Source of the DNA: Flammeovirgaceae bacterium
Lineage (GTDB): Bacteria > Bacteroidota > Bacteroidia > Cytophagales > Cyclobacteriaceae
Assembly: GCA_013204595.1 (NCBI GenBank)
Contig: JABMNK010000113.1
Coordinates: 1-41,839 of the forward strand
Direction of reading: 5' to 3'
DNA length: 41,839 bases
Shown: positions 9,348-18,390 of the stretch, one piece after another
How the letters are laid out: every line of letters starts with the position of its first letter
Position numbering within the stretch: the stretch's first letter is position 1
Made by a program: the position numbers and the translations under genes
The notes under the pieces: generated by a model
Seen by the model: the letters and a program-made list of their open reading frames with translations, nothing else
Databases searched by the model: none
Told to the model about the DNA's origin: nothing

Positions 9348-11453
9348 TTATGCTCTTTTGATAAAAGCGATGGCCAATTTTATTTTATCATAGCTTACCC
9401 CTTCCTTTAGACCAAAATAAATACTCTTCGTCGAATCTGTTTTTTTTAAACGATACCATGTGGACATAACTTGTTGAATTTCGTCTTCTGAAATAAACTT
9501 TTTTAAATTCATTATTTCGCCCTTTTCATAAAGGTAGATTGCATGCCCGTATATGGTTGTTGAGCTAAGTGATCTTTCTTTTGCTATTTCATCGGGTGTT
9601 AAATTTTCTTTAATCAATTTAAGCGTTTCTAAGTGAGTTTCACCACTTACGGTCACCGTTTTTTCCTGAACAAATTTTTGTATTACGGCAAGAAATTCCT
9701 TGCCGTATTGCTGCATTTTGTAGGATCCAACACCTGAAACTTCAAGTAGGTCCTTTTCAAATAAGGGCTTTGCACTACACATTTCTTTGAGCGTGTTGTC
9801 ATTAAAAATTGCATAGGCAGGAATTTGCGCTGTTTGTGCTAAGGCCATTCGTAATTTTTTTAATTCTTCAAAGAGGTCCAGCTCGTAGATCTCTTTTTTA
9901 TTGTTTTTGATCTCTGATTTTACTTTTACTAAAAGAGCTGTGAGCGCAACATTGACGTCATTAAAAAGCACTTGATTTCCATTTTCTGTGATTTTTAATT
10001 TATTGAAATGGGTAAAATCTATTTCGATAAATCCCTGATTAATAAGTTGTCCTATATAGTGAAGCAGCTCCTCTCTTTTGGTTTCAATCAAACTACCGAA
10101 AGTTTTTATTTGATTATACTGATGGCTGATGATTTCCCTCGAGTTTGAACCTCTTAGAACATCTACAAGGGTGTTGATCGCCACGTCTTCTTTGAGCCGC
10201 TTTAACGCAGATAAGATTTTTTGAGCAAAGATGGTCCCATCAAAAACTTTAGGAGGATGAATGCAGTTGTCACAGTGCCCACATTTCTTCAAACGATGTT
10301 CACCGAAGTAGCTAAGGATGAAATTTGTTCTACAGCTGGTCGCCAATCCAAATTCGATCATTCGATTAAGTTTAGTTCTTTGAATCATTTTGAATGATTC
10401 GGAAGCGTTACCCTGCTCGATAAATTCTCTTAAAATTTTAGCATCACCTAATCCGAAGAATAGCAGAGCTGTAGCATGATCGCCATCTCTACCGGCTCTA
10501 CCGATTTCTTGATAATAACTTTCTATATTTTTTGGTAGGTTATGATGAATCACATAGCGGACATTTGACTTATCAATCCCCATACCAAAAGCAATGGTGG
10601 CACACATCACTTTAATATCATCCAGTTGAAACGCTGTCTGCACTTTTTTTCGCGCCTCATTTGACATTCCGGCATGGTAATGAGTAGCATTTATTCCGGA
10701 TTCTTGTAGTTTTTTTGAAAGTTGTTCGGTTGATTTTTTGCTTAAGCAGTAGATGATTCCTGCTTCTGTATTATGGGCGAGTACATAATCGGTAATTGTT
10801 TTTATTCGATTTTGTGCTGACAACACATTGATATTTAGATTTTTTCTTTCAAAACTAGAAAGGAAAATTTCAGCATTAAGTAATCCTAACTGATCTCGGA
10901 TATCGATCTGAGTGGCCTTGTCCGCGGTAGCGGTGAGCGCAATTTTTGGTGCATTAATTTGTTGAAGTATCGGTTTGAGTGCAGCGTATTCTGGTCTGAA
11001 GTCATTTCCCCAAATCGATACGCAATGGGCTTCGTCAATTGCGACTATTGATATTTTTTGTTTACTAATGATGCTTAAAAAGGAGAGACTCGTTGCCTTT
11101 TCAGGGGAAACATAAAGCAGCCTTAATTTGCCTAGTTTGAAATCACTAAGGAGTTCATCGGTTTCAATCGCTGAAAGGGCACTGTTTAGAGAAGCTGCGT
11201 TAATTCCTGAGGCTGTTAGTGCAGCTACTTGGTCTTGCATTAGGGATATTAAAGGAGAAATCACGAGTGCCGTGCCCTCTAGTAAAAGGGCAGGCAATTG
11301 GTAACAAATTGACTTACCACCACCAGTGGGCATGATAACTAAGGCATCTCTGCCCGCTAAGATATGATCAACGATTGCTTCTTGACGATCTCGAAAGGCA
11401 TCATATCCAAAATATTCTTTTAAAAATTTAGATGCGCGAGAAGCATGATTCAT
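9348..11453 (-). CDS. recQ: ATP-dependent DNA helicase RecQ
   Basis: A 701-residue superfamily 2 helicase that unwinds DNA 3' to 5' in recombinational repair and restart of stalled forks, acting in the cytoplasm. Visible parts in order: Walker A TGGGKS (43-48), DEAH box (140-143) followed by the aromatic-rich loop WGNDFRPEY (148 on), the helicase C domain with GIDKSNVRYVIHHNLPKN and the QEIGRAGRDG motif, the RecQ zinc motif CGHCDNC with an upstream Cys, a winged-helix region, an HRDC domain (about 515-595) and a C-terminal helix-turn-helix-like tail common in Bacteroidota RecQ. The loop has Asn where E. coli RecQ has His. The gene begins 6 bp after the stop of the S9 peptidase gene, so the two are probably cotranscribed although functionally unrelated. 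Length and domains are normal for the family. Confidence 0.95.
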   Translation of the reverse strand: MNHASRASKFLKEYFGYDAFRDRQEAIVDHILAGRDALVIMPTGGGKSICYQLPALLLEGTALVISPLISLMQDQVAALTASGINAASLNSALSAIETDELLSDFKLGKLRLLYVSPEKATSLSFLSIISKQKISIVAIDEAHCVSIWGNDFRPEYAALKPILQQINAPKIALTATADKATQIDIRDQLGLLNAEIFLSSFERKNLNINVLSAQNRIKTITDYVLAHNTEAGIIYCLSKKSTEQLSKKLQESGINATHYHAGMSNEARKKVQTAFQLDDIKVMCATIAFGMGIDKSNVRYVIHHNLPKNIESYYQEIGRAGRDGDHATALLFFGLGDAKILREFIEQGNASESFKMIQRTKLNRMIEFGLATSCRTNFILSYFGEHRLKKCGHCDNCIHPPKVFDGTIFAQKILSALKRLKEDVAINTLVDVLRGSNSREIISHQYNQIKTFGSLIETKREELLHYIGQLINQGFIEIDFTHFNKLKITENGNQVLFNDVNVALTALLVKVKSEIKNNKKEIYELDLFEELKKLRMALAQTAQIPAYAIFNDNTLKEMCSAKPLFEKDLLEVSGVGSYKMQQYGKEFLAVIQKFVQEKTVTVSGETHLETLKLIKENLTPDEIAKERSLSSTTIYGHAIYLYEKGEIMNLKKFISEDEIQQVMSTWYRLKKTDSTKSIYFGLKEGVSYDKIKLAIAFIKRA

Positions 11454-11459
11454 ATCTCT

Positions 11460-14246
11460 TTACTGACCAATTAACTCTAAGTTTTGATGAATTCCCAATT
11501 CTAGCGCCGAAACACCCGTTTGCATCCATTTTGGCATGGCGGCTTCTTTTAGATAATAGTCAAAATATTGAGACATTCTGATATTAAAGTCAATTTGATT
11601 TTGAAGTTTCAATGGCCAATGAGGCTCCCCTTGATAATTGAGCATCCAAGCAGGTTTATTCAATCGTCTCAACGCCACAAAAAATTCAATCCCTTGATAC
11701 CAAGGCACATGCCCATCAGCATCATTATGCATAATCAGCAAAGGAGTATTGATTTTGTCAACAAAAAAGATCGGGGAGTTTTCAATATAGCGTAAGGGAT
11801 ATTCCCATAGCGTACCTCCAATACGGCTTTGTGTTTGCTCATATTGAAACATTCTGCTTAAACCAGTCCACCACCTGATACCACCATAGGCGCTGATCAT
11901 ATTGGGCACGGGTGCGCCGGCTTCCGCGCATTTAAAAATATCTGTTTTTGTCACTAGGTAAGCAATTTGGTACCCACCCCAGCTATGTCCTTGCACCCCA
12001 ATATGATCCTTATCAATAAATCCTTTTTCAATAAGAGAAGTTACTCCTGGAATCACGCTGTTATAGGCGCTTTGCCCTGGGTAACCTTCTATATAATGAA
12101 TATTGGGAAGGAAAATAACATATCCTCTTGAAGCATAAAAGCTATAATTGATGGTTGAACGTCCTGGAGCTGGTATGCTGTGTCTGTTTAGGCCATCGCT
12201 ACTTTTCTCATAAAAATTGACCAACAGGGGGTATTTTTTCTGAGGATCAAAGTTTTCAGGTTTGATCAGTAACCCCTCAAGCGGTATGCCGTCGAGCGAA
12301 GTCCATGAAACAATTTCAGCCGTCCCCCAGTTGTAGTTTTTTTGTTGTGGATTGGCGTTTGAGATTACCGCTATTTTCTTAAATTTTTCCGTGCTTAGTA
12401 AATCCGGAAAAGTGGTAAAATTTTGCTTAGTGAAAATAATTTGATCTGAATCTTGAGCCAAACTGAAGTTGCGATATTGATAAGATCCGCTCATGAGTGT
12501 TGTGACATCGTATGTTTCATTATAATTCATATAATAAAGCGCTTCATGTTTATCTCTCTCATCCACTGCATGAAGTAATAATCGTTGATTTTGGGTGACA
12601 AATCTTTCTTCATCCTTTAATTTCAGGTATCTATAACTAAGTCGCTGAGCCCTACCGTTTGGTGTGATTTGTTTAGGGTTTAGGACGCCCAAAGGATCTA
12701 TTTCCCAGATATCATACCGATCATAAATTAATATTTTTTTATCGTCTTCAGTCCATGTCATAACACCGTAGGGATTCGGTAAATCAGGCGTATCATGGTC
12801 TTCTAGATAAAAAGGGACAAGTCGGTTGTCTGTTATTTTTGTAATTATATTTTTGTCGAAATGATAGGTATGCCATGCCGAATCTTTGGCTTCGTACCAG
12901 TAGGCATAGTTACCCATTGGAGATAATTTAGGAGTACCTAGCACATTTTGGGCTATCTTTTTTGAATAGCCCGAGCGAAGTTCAATTGCATACAAATCAA
13001 GAGGTGCCGGTGGACCTTCCCACGAAACAGACTTCTTGTAGGCGGCATCATTATAACCGATTAAATGAGTTCCGTCACCTCGATTACTGCTCAAGATATT
13101 TGGAATATGTTCAGAGCCTAATGATATGAATTTATTAGATTTTAGGTCAAAGGCACACAAAAATGATTTTTTTGAATCTTTTTCTTGCTCCACTTTTTGT
13201 TGTGGAAACAGGCGAGAATCTGTGTAAGTCCAAACTTCTACATTGACGATTTCATGCGCTAGTAGACTAGTGTCGGGAAGGATAGGGTAGGGCATTTTTC
13301 CGAAATACAACCAATCTCCATTGTTGGAAAAATTATTTTCAAAATGTTGACTAATTAAGTATTCTCCTTGTAAGAAGTCATCACTGACTGAAAGGATCGT
13401 CGAAGCTGAATCAATCTCCTCAGTCCATAAGTGGAGGGAAAAACGAGGCGTTAATACTTTGGTCGTATCAAGGTTTGAAACAAAGGAAAGTAGCGTTCCT
13501 ATTTCATTCCAACATAGTGATTGATAAATACCTTTAGATCTAAAAATAGGTTTAATTTCTTTTGAAAGGGTATTGAACTGGTAAACACCTGCTGCAAACA
13601 AACTATCATCCCCGTTGGAGACAAAAGCTACTTTACCCCCTTTTTCAGAAAGCAAATAGCTCGTCACAAACGGAAAGGTGAATTTCTCTAAACTATTCAA
13701 GTTTTTAATTACCAGGTCATATCCGTTTTCTTTGCTAGTGTCTTTATTTTTTTTCTTTGATTGCTGATTGGCGTCTAGAGGTTCTTGTAAATAACTTACC
13801 CAATTAGACCATTTTCCGGGAATTTTGTAGGAGATTATTTTAGGAATTTCTCTCAATTCCCCTGTTTTTAAATTAAATACACCCAATCCATCGGCCGGAA
13901 GTTCCTTCTTGGGAGTTTTGATTCTTTTCAGAGAATTCAGTGAGTCAATATCTGGTTTGATAGTGAAAAAGAGATGTTGAGAATTGAAACTAAATCGTGG
14001 TTTTGTTCCTTTTTCTGTCCGTAGTTTTTCGATGCCATCAAAAGTGGAAAGTACGATAATAGGATTCGCAATGCTGTTTTTAGTTAGCTCATAGGTAATC
14101 CATGCTCCATTGTTACTTATGGTTTCATTTTTAATTAGCGTCCATTCGTCATAGGCACTATGGTCAAGTATTTTTTTTTGTGCGCTAATGTCTCTGCCAA
14201 GCGCTATAGAGATGATTAAGAGTAAATACTTGAATGTTTGCCTCAT
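11460..14246 (-). CDS. Exported S9 family serine peptidase (prolyl oligopeptidase-like)
   Basis: The C-terminal third is an S9 alpha/beta hydrolase domain with nucleophile motif GHSWGGY (Ser about 755), an acid in the HNDADGHVPW segment and a His in GEPHW, all in the expected order. The N-terminal two thirds look like the beta-propeller of S9 enzymes. Such proteins cleave short peptides, often releasing dipeptides or acylated residues. The start chosen is the ATG at 14246, giving a good signal peptide (MRQTFKYLLLIISIALG ... SAQ) and 928 residues; an in-frame TTG at 14264 would add six residues and is less likely. The signal peptide points to the periplasm. It is divergent from the D-aminoacylase homologue at 14434 across a 187-bp gap and is followed 6 bp later by recQ. 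Substrate specificity cannot be read from the sequence. Confidence 0.9.
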   Translation of the reverse strand: MRQTFKYLLLIISIALGRDISAQKKILDHSAYDEWTLIKNETISNNGAWITYELTKNSIANPIIVLSTFDGIEKLRTEKGTKPRFSFNSQHLFFTIKPDIDSLNSLKRIKTPKKELPADGLGVFNLKTGELREIPKIISYKIPGKWSNWVSYLQEPLDANQQSKKKNKDTSKENGYDLVIKNLNSLEKFTFPFVTSYLLSEKGGKVAFVSNGDDSLFAAGVYQFNTLSKEIKPIFRSKGIYQSLCWNEIGTLLSFVSNLDTTKVLTPRFSLHLWTEEIDSASTILSVSDDFLQGEYLISQHFENNFSNNGDWLYFGKMPYPILPDTSLLAHEIVNVEVWTYTDSRLFPQQKVEQEKDSKKSFLCAFDLKSNKFISLGSEHIPNILSSNRGDGTHLIGYNDAAYKKSVSWEGPPAPLDLYAIELRSGYSKKIAQNVLGTPKLSPMGNYAYWYEAKDSAWHTYHFDKNIITKITDNRLVPFYLEDHDTPDLPNPYGVMTWTEDDKKILIYDRYDIWEIDPLGVLNPKQITPNGRAQRLSYRYLKLKDEERFVTQNQRLLLHAVDERDKHEALYYMNYNETYDVTTLMSGSYQYRNFSLAQDSDQIIFTKQNFTTFPDLLSTEKFKKIAVISNANPQQKNYNWGTAEIVSWTSLDGIPLEGLLIKPENFDPQKKYPLLVNFYEKSSDGLNRHSIPAPGRSTINYSFYASRGYVIFLPNIHYIEGYPGQSAYNSVIPGVTSLIEKGFIDKDHIGVQGHSWGGYQIAYLVTKTDIFKCAEAGAPVPNMISAYGGIRWWTGLSRMFQYEQTQSRIGGTLWEYPLRYIENSPIFFVDKINTPLLIMHNDADGHVPWYQGIEFFVALRRLNKPAWMLNYQGEPHWPLKLQNQIDFNIRMSQYFDYYLKEAAMPKWMQTGVSALELGIHQNLELIGQ

Positions 14247-14433
14247 GGTGTTATTTTTTTTCAATTTACCAATTTGACTTGATTAATGTCATGATTTTAA
14301 GCAAGTCTACATCAGTGGTGCTAATGAGTGATGAATTTATGCTGGAGCAAAGAAATTGGGAACTAAGCAATATTTTCACTACGTAATATTAACGACGGTT
14401 TTATTATATTACTAATCATTCAAATAAAACACT

Positions 14434-16086
14434 ATGAAAACGTTATATACAATTTTTGTAATTTTGTTTTTTTGCTGTGAGCAACAAAAATCAAGAGAAT
14501 TTGATTTAATCATTCGCAATGGAGTCATTTATGATGGTTCAGGGGAAGCGCCATATAAGGGTGATCTTGCTATTTCAGGGGATACGATTGTAACCATGGG
14601 CGATTTATCAACGGATATAGGTATCTCTGAATTTGATGCCAAAGGACTTTCGATTGCCCCAGGATTCATTAATATGTTGAGTTGGGCAAATGAAACGTTG
14701 ATCGCGGACGGTAGATCACAGAGTGATTTGAGACAAGGGGTGACGCTTGAGGTAATGGGTGAGGGGAGTAGTATGGGGCCTTGGAGTCCTTCGATGATTG
14801 AAGAGGAAATCACCAGTCAAGGGATTATTAAGTATCCGATAGCATGGTCTACGCTGAGTGGATACATGGCTTATTTGGAGCGGAAAGGCATTGCAACAAA
14901 TATTGCCTCTTTTGTCGGTAATGGTACGCTTAGAAGATATGTCATAGGGTATGATAATAGGCAGGCGACGAGTGATGAAATCGTCCAAATGCAATCGTTA
15001 TTAGCACAAGAAATGCAAGAAGGAGCCATGGGGATCTCTTCTTCTTTGTTATATGAACCAAGTCGCTATGCTGATACAGAAGAGTTGGTTGCCTTGTCGC
15101 AAGTTGCTGCTCGCTATAATGGTATGTACATTTCACATATTAGGGATGAAGGGCCTTATCTGATCGAGGCCATTGATGAATTGATTGAAATTTCACGAAG
15201 GGCCAAAATCTCGGCAGAGGTTTATCATCTTAAAGCTTCTGGATCCGAATATTGGAGCAAATTAGATACTGCTTTTGCCCATATAGAAGAAGCAAGGGCA
15301 CAGGGATTACCCATAACCGCTGATATCTATACGTATCCAGCATCTTCCACAGGGTTGCATGTCCAGCTTCCCGAATGGGTTCGAGAAGGGGGCGTAGCTC
15401 GTGCCATTGAAAGACTCAAAGATCCTTCCTTAAGAAGTCAAGTTTTAAATGATATTGAATTTGAGCATGGACCTGACAAAATATTATTTGTAGGATTTAA
15501 AAATCCTGACTTACGGATTTATTTGGGAAAGCGGCTAGATGAAGTAGCTCAAATTTTGAATAAATCTGCTGAAGAGGCCATGATTGATTTGATTGTCGAG
15601 GATGATAGCCGTATTCAAGTGGTCTATTTTTCTATGTCTGAGGAAAACATTGCCAAAAAAATGGCCAAACCCTGGATCAGTTTTTGTTCTGATGCAGGAT
15701 CCTTTACCAACCAAGGTTTATTTCTTACCCAGAGTACGCATCCACGGGCTTATGGATCTTTTATCAGGGTAATAGGCAAATATGTGAGAGATGAAAAAAC
15801 ACTTACTCTTGAAGAAGCTATTAGAAGACTTTCTTCTTTGCCAGCTGAAAATTTAAAAATTAAAAGAAGGGGAGCTCTTAAGCCTGGTTATTTTGCTGAT
15901 ATCGTCATTTTTAATCCTGAAAAGGTCAGCGATATGGCCACCTTTGAGAAACCGCATCAGTATGCCACAGGAGTGGCTCACGTTTGGGTGAACGGTGTGC
16001 AAGTTATTTTAAACGGAACTCACACAGGGGCAACCCCGGGTAGGTTTATCAAAGGTCCAGGCTGGGAAGTGCGAGATAAAGATTAG
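14434..16086 (+). CDS. N-acyl-D-amino-acid deacylase family lipoprotein with altered metal site
   Basis: A 550-residue amidohydrolase-superfamily protein. It has a lipoprotein-like N-terminus (hydrophobic run ending CC at 14-15), the opening strand DLIIRNGVIYDGSG, and the D-aminoacylase landmarks SHIRDEG (His235), VYHLKASG (His265) and SFCSDAGSF (Asp420). The first metal-binding motif, normally GFID-x-H-x-H, reads GFINMLSW, so both His are replaced (Leu82, Trp84), and the usual Cys of the VVGNCG segment is Gly in MGEGSSMGP. Known family members remove N-acyl groups from D-amino acids using Zn; this one may use a single metal or another mechanism, or may not be catalytic. Its last 4 bases overlap the convergent aminotransferase gene. 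A related protein with an intact HAH motif lies at 33320-34894. Confidence 0.85.
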   Translation: MKTLYTIFVILFFCCEQQKSREFDLIIRNGVIYDGSGEAPYKGDLAISGDTIVTMGDLSTDIGISEFDAKGLSIAPGFINMLSWANETLIADGRSQSDLRQGVTLEVMGEGSSMGPWSPSMIEEEITSQGIIKYPIAWSTLSGYMAYLERKGIATNIASFVGNGTLRRYVIGYDNRQATSDEIVQMQSLLAQEMQEGAMGISSSLLYEPSRYADTEELVALSQVAARYNGMYISHIRDEGPYLIEAIDELIEISRRAKISAEVYHLKASGSEYWSKLDTAFAHIEEARAQGLPITADIYTYPASSTGLHVQLPEWVREGGVARAIERLKDPSLRSQVLNDIEFEHGPDKILFVGFKNPDLRIYLGKRLDEVAQILNKSAEEAMIDLIVEDDSRIQVVYFSMSEENIAKKMAKPWISFCSDAGSFTNQGLFLTQSTHPRAYGSFIRVIGKYVRDEKTLTLEEAIRRLSSLPAENLKIKRRGALKPGYFADIVIFNPEKVSDMATFEKPHQYATGVAHVWVNGVQVILNGTHTGATPGRFIKGPGWEVRDKD

Positions 16087-17210
16087 CCTAGGACTTTCTT
16101 CAGTGTATCGTTAAATCGATCTATTTCTTCCAATCTGCCTGTGCTTATTCTACACCAGTCATTAAAAGGCGGGAACGGTCTACCCACCATAATGCCTTTA
16201 TCGAGCATCTGTTTTTCAAGAACCGAGATGTCGCGACCTGATTTAAAAAATACAAAGTTAGCATTTGAAGGTGCGTATTCTAGGTTTAGATCATCCAGAC
16301 CTTCCAAAATCATTTTTTTTGCTTGGATCGTTTTGCTCAGACTAAAGTCGTAAAATTCTTGGTCATCCAAGGCTTTTTTGGCAGCTTCAATGGCTAGTAT
16401 GTTGGTAAAGGCGACAATGTTTTGTCGCAATTTTGAGGCAATTTCCGGTTTGGCAATCAAATAGCCAATACGAAGACCAGCAAGTCCGTAAACCTTTGAG
16501 AATGTCCTGGAAACGATCACATTTTTACCCTTCTTCACAAAGGAAATCATGGATGGATAGTTCTTATCTTCAATAAAATCATAATAAGCCTCATCACTGA
16601 ATATCGTCACTTTATCGGAAACAGTATTGCAAAAATCAGAAACACGATCAGCAGGAAGTAGGGTAGACGTAGGGTTGTTTGGGTTGCATAGATAAATAAG
16701 TTTGGTTTTGCTGGAAATTCTCTTTTCCATTTCATCCAAATCATGCATCATGTTTTTGTCCACGGGCACCCAATTGACCGATCCACCCCAAAGAGTGGCA
16801 TAGGACATCATTGAAAGAAAGGTAGGTTGAGCAGCTATGATTTCACCGCCATTGATTCCATACATTAATCCAACTACCTTTAGTGCTTCCGTAGAGCCCC
16901 CTGCCAAAACAATATGATCTTTGGTTACGCCTTCCTTCGCTGCTATCTTTTCAACTAGTTCATTGCTGTAGCTAAAGGGATATCGGCAGGCGATATCAAA
17001 ATGGTCAATGATGCTTTGCCGCACTTTTTCTGACGGTCCGTAAGGATTTTCATTCGAATTGAGCCTTGCGATAGCATCAAGCGGTCGCGGATTAAACTTG
17101 CGTATTTCTTCCGCGCTTAGGGTATGAATGGGAGTTATACCGCCTATTACAGCTAAAGAACTCAATAGCCCTGCTCCTTTGAGCCAACTTCTTCTTGAAA
17201 GATCTGTCAT
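16083..17210 (-). CDS. Tat-signal class I/II PLP-dependent aminotransferase (HisC-like)
   Basis: A 375-residue fold-type I aminotransferase of the histidinol-phosphate aminotransferase-like group. Visible residues are NENPYGPS near 53, CNPNNPT (175-181), SDEAYYDF (Asp206, Tyr209 binding the cofactor), the Schiff-base Lys239 in SRTFSKVYGLAGLRIGY, and a C-terminal Arg in CRISTG. The N-terminus has a twin-arginine motif (LSRRSWLKGAG) followed by a hydrophobic stretch, so it is probably exported folded with PLP bound. An exported aminotransferase is unusual and the substrate is unknown; biosynthetic HisC is unlikely given the signal and the absence of his genes nearby. It lies 60 bp downstream of queD on the same strand and overlaps the D-aminoacylase homologue tail to tail by 4 bases. 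Confidence 0.88.
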   Translation of the reverse strand: MTDLSRRSWLKGAGLLSSLAVIGGITPIHTLSAEEIRKFNPRPLDAIARLNSNENPYGPSEKVRQSIIDHFDIACRYPFSYSNELVEKIAAKEGVTKDHIVLAGGSTEALKVVGLMYGINGGEIIAAQPTFLSMMSYATLWGGSVNWVPVDKNMMHDLDEMEKRISSKTKLIYLCNPNNPTSTLLPADRVSDFCNTVSDKVTIFSDEAYYDFIEDKNYPSMISFVKKGKNVIVSRTFSKVYGLAGLRIGYLIAKPEIASKLRQNIVAFTNILAIEAAKKALDDQEFYDFSLSKTIQAKKMILEGLDDLNLEYAPSNANFVFFKSGRDISVLEKQMLDKGIMVGRPFPPFNDWCRISTGRLEEIDRFNDTLKKVLG

Positions 17211-17270
17211 GACTTTTTATTTAACACCTTCTAATATAAAGAAAGATATTAAGGTAAAAAAAAACTTAGC

Positions 17271-17693
17271 TCAAGAAATCTCGTAAGTCGCCGAACATTT
17301 TCGGGTTTCTTCAATGGTGCATTTAATCAATTGACAGCCGGTACCCTTGAGTTGTTGGGGCCCCACTACTTCGCAAAGGTATTTAGCCATATTTTCGGCT
17401 GTAGGATTAAAGGGGCAAATAACAATGTCTTGGGGAGCAATTTGTTTTAGCGATTCCAAAAGTGTATCGGCTTCATAGAGCAAAAATCGATGATCCCAGT
17501 TATTTTCCAGCCAATCACAGAGTTGCTTTTTGATGACACCAAAATCTGTAATGCGTCCAATGGCGTCAAGTTGATCTGCGCTTACGGTGAAATGCACCCT
17601 AAAATTATGACCATGGAGGTGTGAGCATTTGTTTTCATGGCCGACAACTCTATGTCCGGCGCTAATGTCGTGGTACCTATTGATTGAAATCAT
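17271..17693 (-). CDS. queD: 6-carboxy-5,6,7,8-tetrahydropterin synthase QueD
   Basis: A 140-residue member of the 6-pyruvoyl-tetrahydropterin synthase family. The zinc-site and catalytic landmarks are His14 in SAGHR, Cys23 and the HGH at 27-29 in CSHLHGH, followed by TDFGVIKK, WDHRFLL and the terminal IEETRKCSATYE segment. The CxxxHGH spacing is that of QueD, which makes the 7-deazaguanine precursor CPH4 from dihydroneopterin triphosphate in queuosine biosynthesis, in the cytoplasm. No other queuosine genes are in the window. It is the first gene of a possible pair with the downstream aminotransferase (60-bp gap), but no functional link is apparent. Confidence 0.92.
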   Translation of the reverse strand: MISINRYHDISAGHRVVGHENKCSHLHGHNFRVHFTVSADQLDAIGRITDFGVIKKQLCDWLENNWDHRFLLYEADTLLESLKQIAPQDIVICPFNPTAENMAKYLCEVVGPQQLKGTGCQLIKCTIEETRKCSATYEIS

Positions 17694-17908
17694 TCATTTA
17701 AAAAGTTAAGCAAAATTAACATGTTATACGGATTGCGTCATTATTTTTTCAATCAAAGATGCTTCTCTATCTGTTGGATAATTGGGCGAGTCTTTGACGA
17801 AGGTAGGTTAGTGGACAATTTGGATCAGCTGTGGGCGTGAATTCCTCACGATTTTTAAGTATAATTAATTGCTAAAGCGTTTATCAAATTTATAATCAGA
17901 TGATCGGT

Positions 17909-18364
17909 TTAGAGGAAACCGTAGCCCTTTGCCATAAATGAAGCACTGATAAGCATGATAATGATTCCAATAAGTTCTATTTTTAGTAATAGGCTAATGG
18001 TGGTGTAATCCCTTAAGGATACTTGAGGGGGTTTGTTTTCTTTGAGTTCCTTGCCCCATTTCATAAATTTAATCGTCGGATATATAGACAATAATCCAAC
18101 TGCAATAAATGATCCTATTTTGACCCAGAACAACCAATTGCTGAAATAGTAAGCACTCCCTTTTTCAAAATAGTAAACCCTTAAAAATCCTATCGCCACC
18201 ACAAGCAATGCACTGATTCAGTAGATCATATCTGCCTGCTGGATTCTTTTGGCTATTGACATCGTTAAGGACTCAGTGAAGGTAAGTGCTTCAAATAAGA
18301 TCATTGAAACCACCAACAAGGCGGTTGTAAAATGTAAGAAAGCAACAAGTGCGCTTAAAAGCAT
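17909..18364 (-). pseudogene. DUF2214 membrane protein gene interrupted by in-frame TGA
   Basis: Reading from the ATG at 18364 the frame encodes a small membrane protein of the DUF2214 family (expected about 150 residues; this would be 151). Codon 49 (18220-18218) is TGA, between ADMIY and ISALLVVAIGFLRV, and the frame then continues without shift through YYFEKG, LLSIYPTIKFMKW and a last transmembrane segment. In relatives this position is typically Gly (YGISA), so one change, GGA to TGA, would explain it. The downstream part alone could only start from an internal codon and would lack the first helix. It is the third gene of a run with GDPD and the alpha/beta hydrolase, 26 bp after the latter. 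It could be a recent pseudogene, an assembly or sequencing error, or a readthrough case; function of the family is not known. Confidence 0.8.
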
Positions 18365-18390
18365 AGGCAATAGGGTGGTTTATGTTGCTG

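Noticed and set aside
14247-14264. Upstream TTG start for the S9 peptidase
   Set aside because: The ATG at 14246 directly begins a good signal peptide; the TTG extension adds only six polar residues.
18208-18364. Selenocysteine reading of the TGA in the DUF2214 gene
   Set aside because: The family is not known to use selenocysteine, the position is normally Gly, and no hairpin typical of a bacterial SECIS element is apparent just after the TGA.
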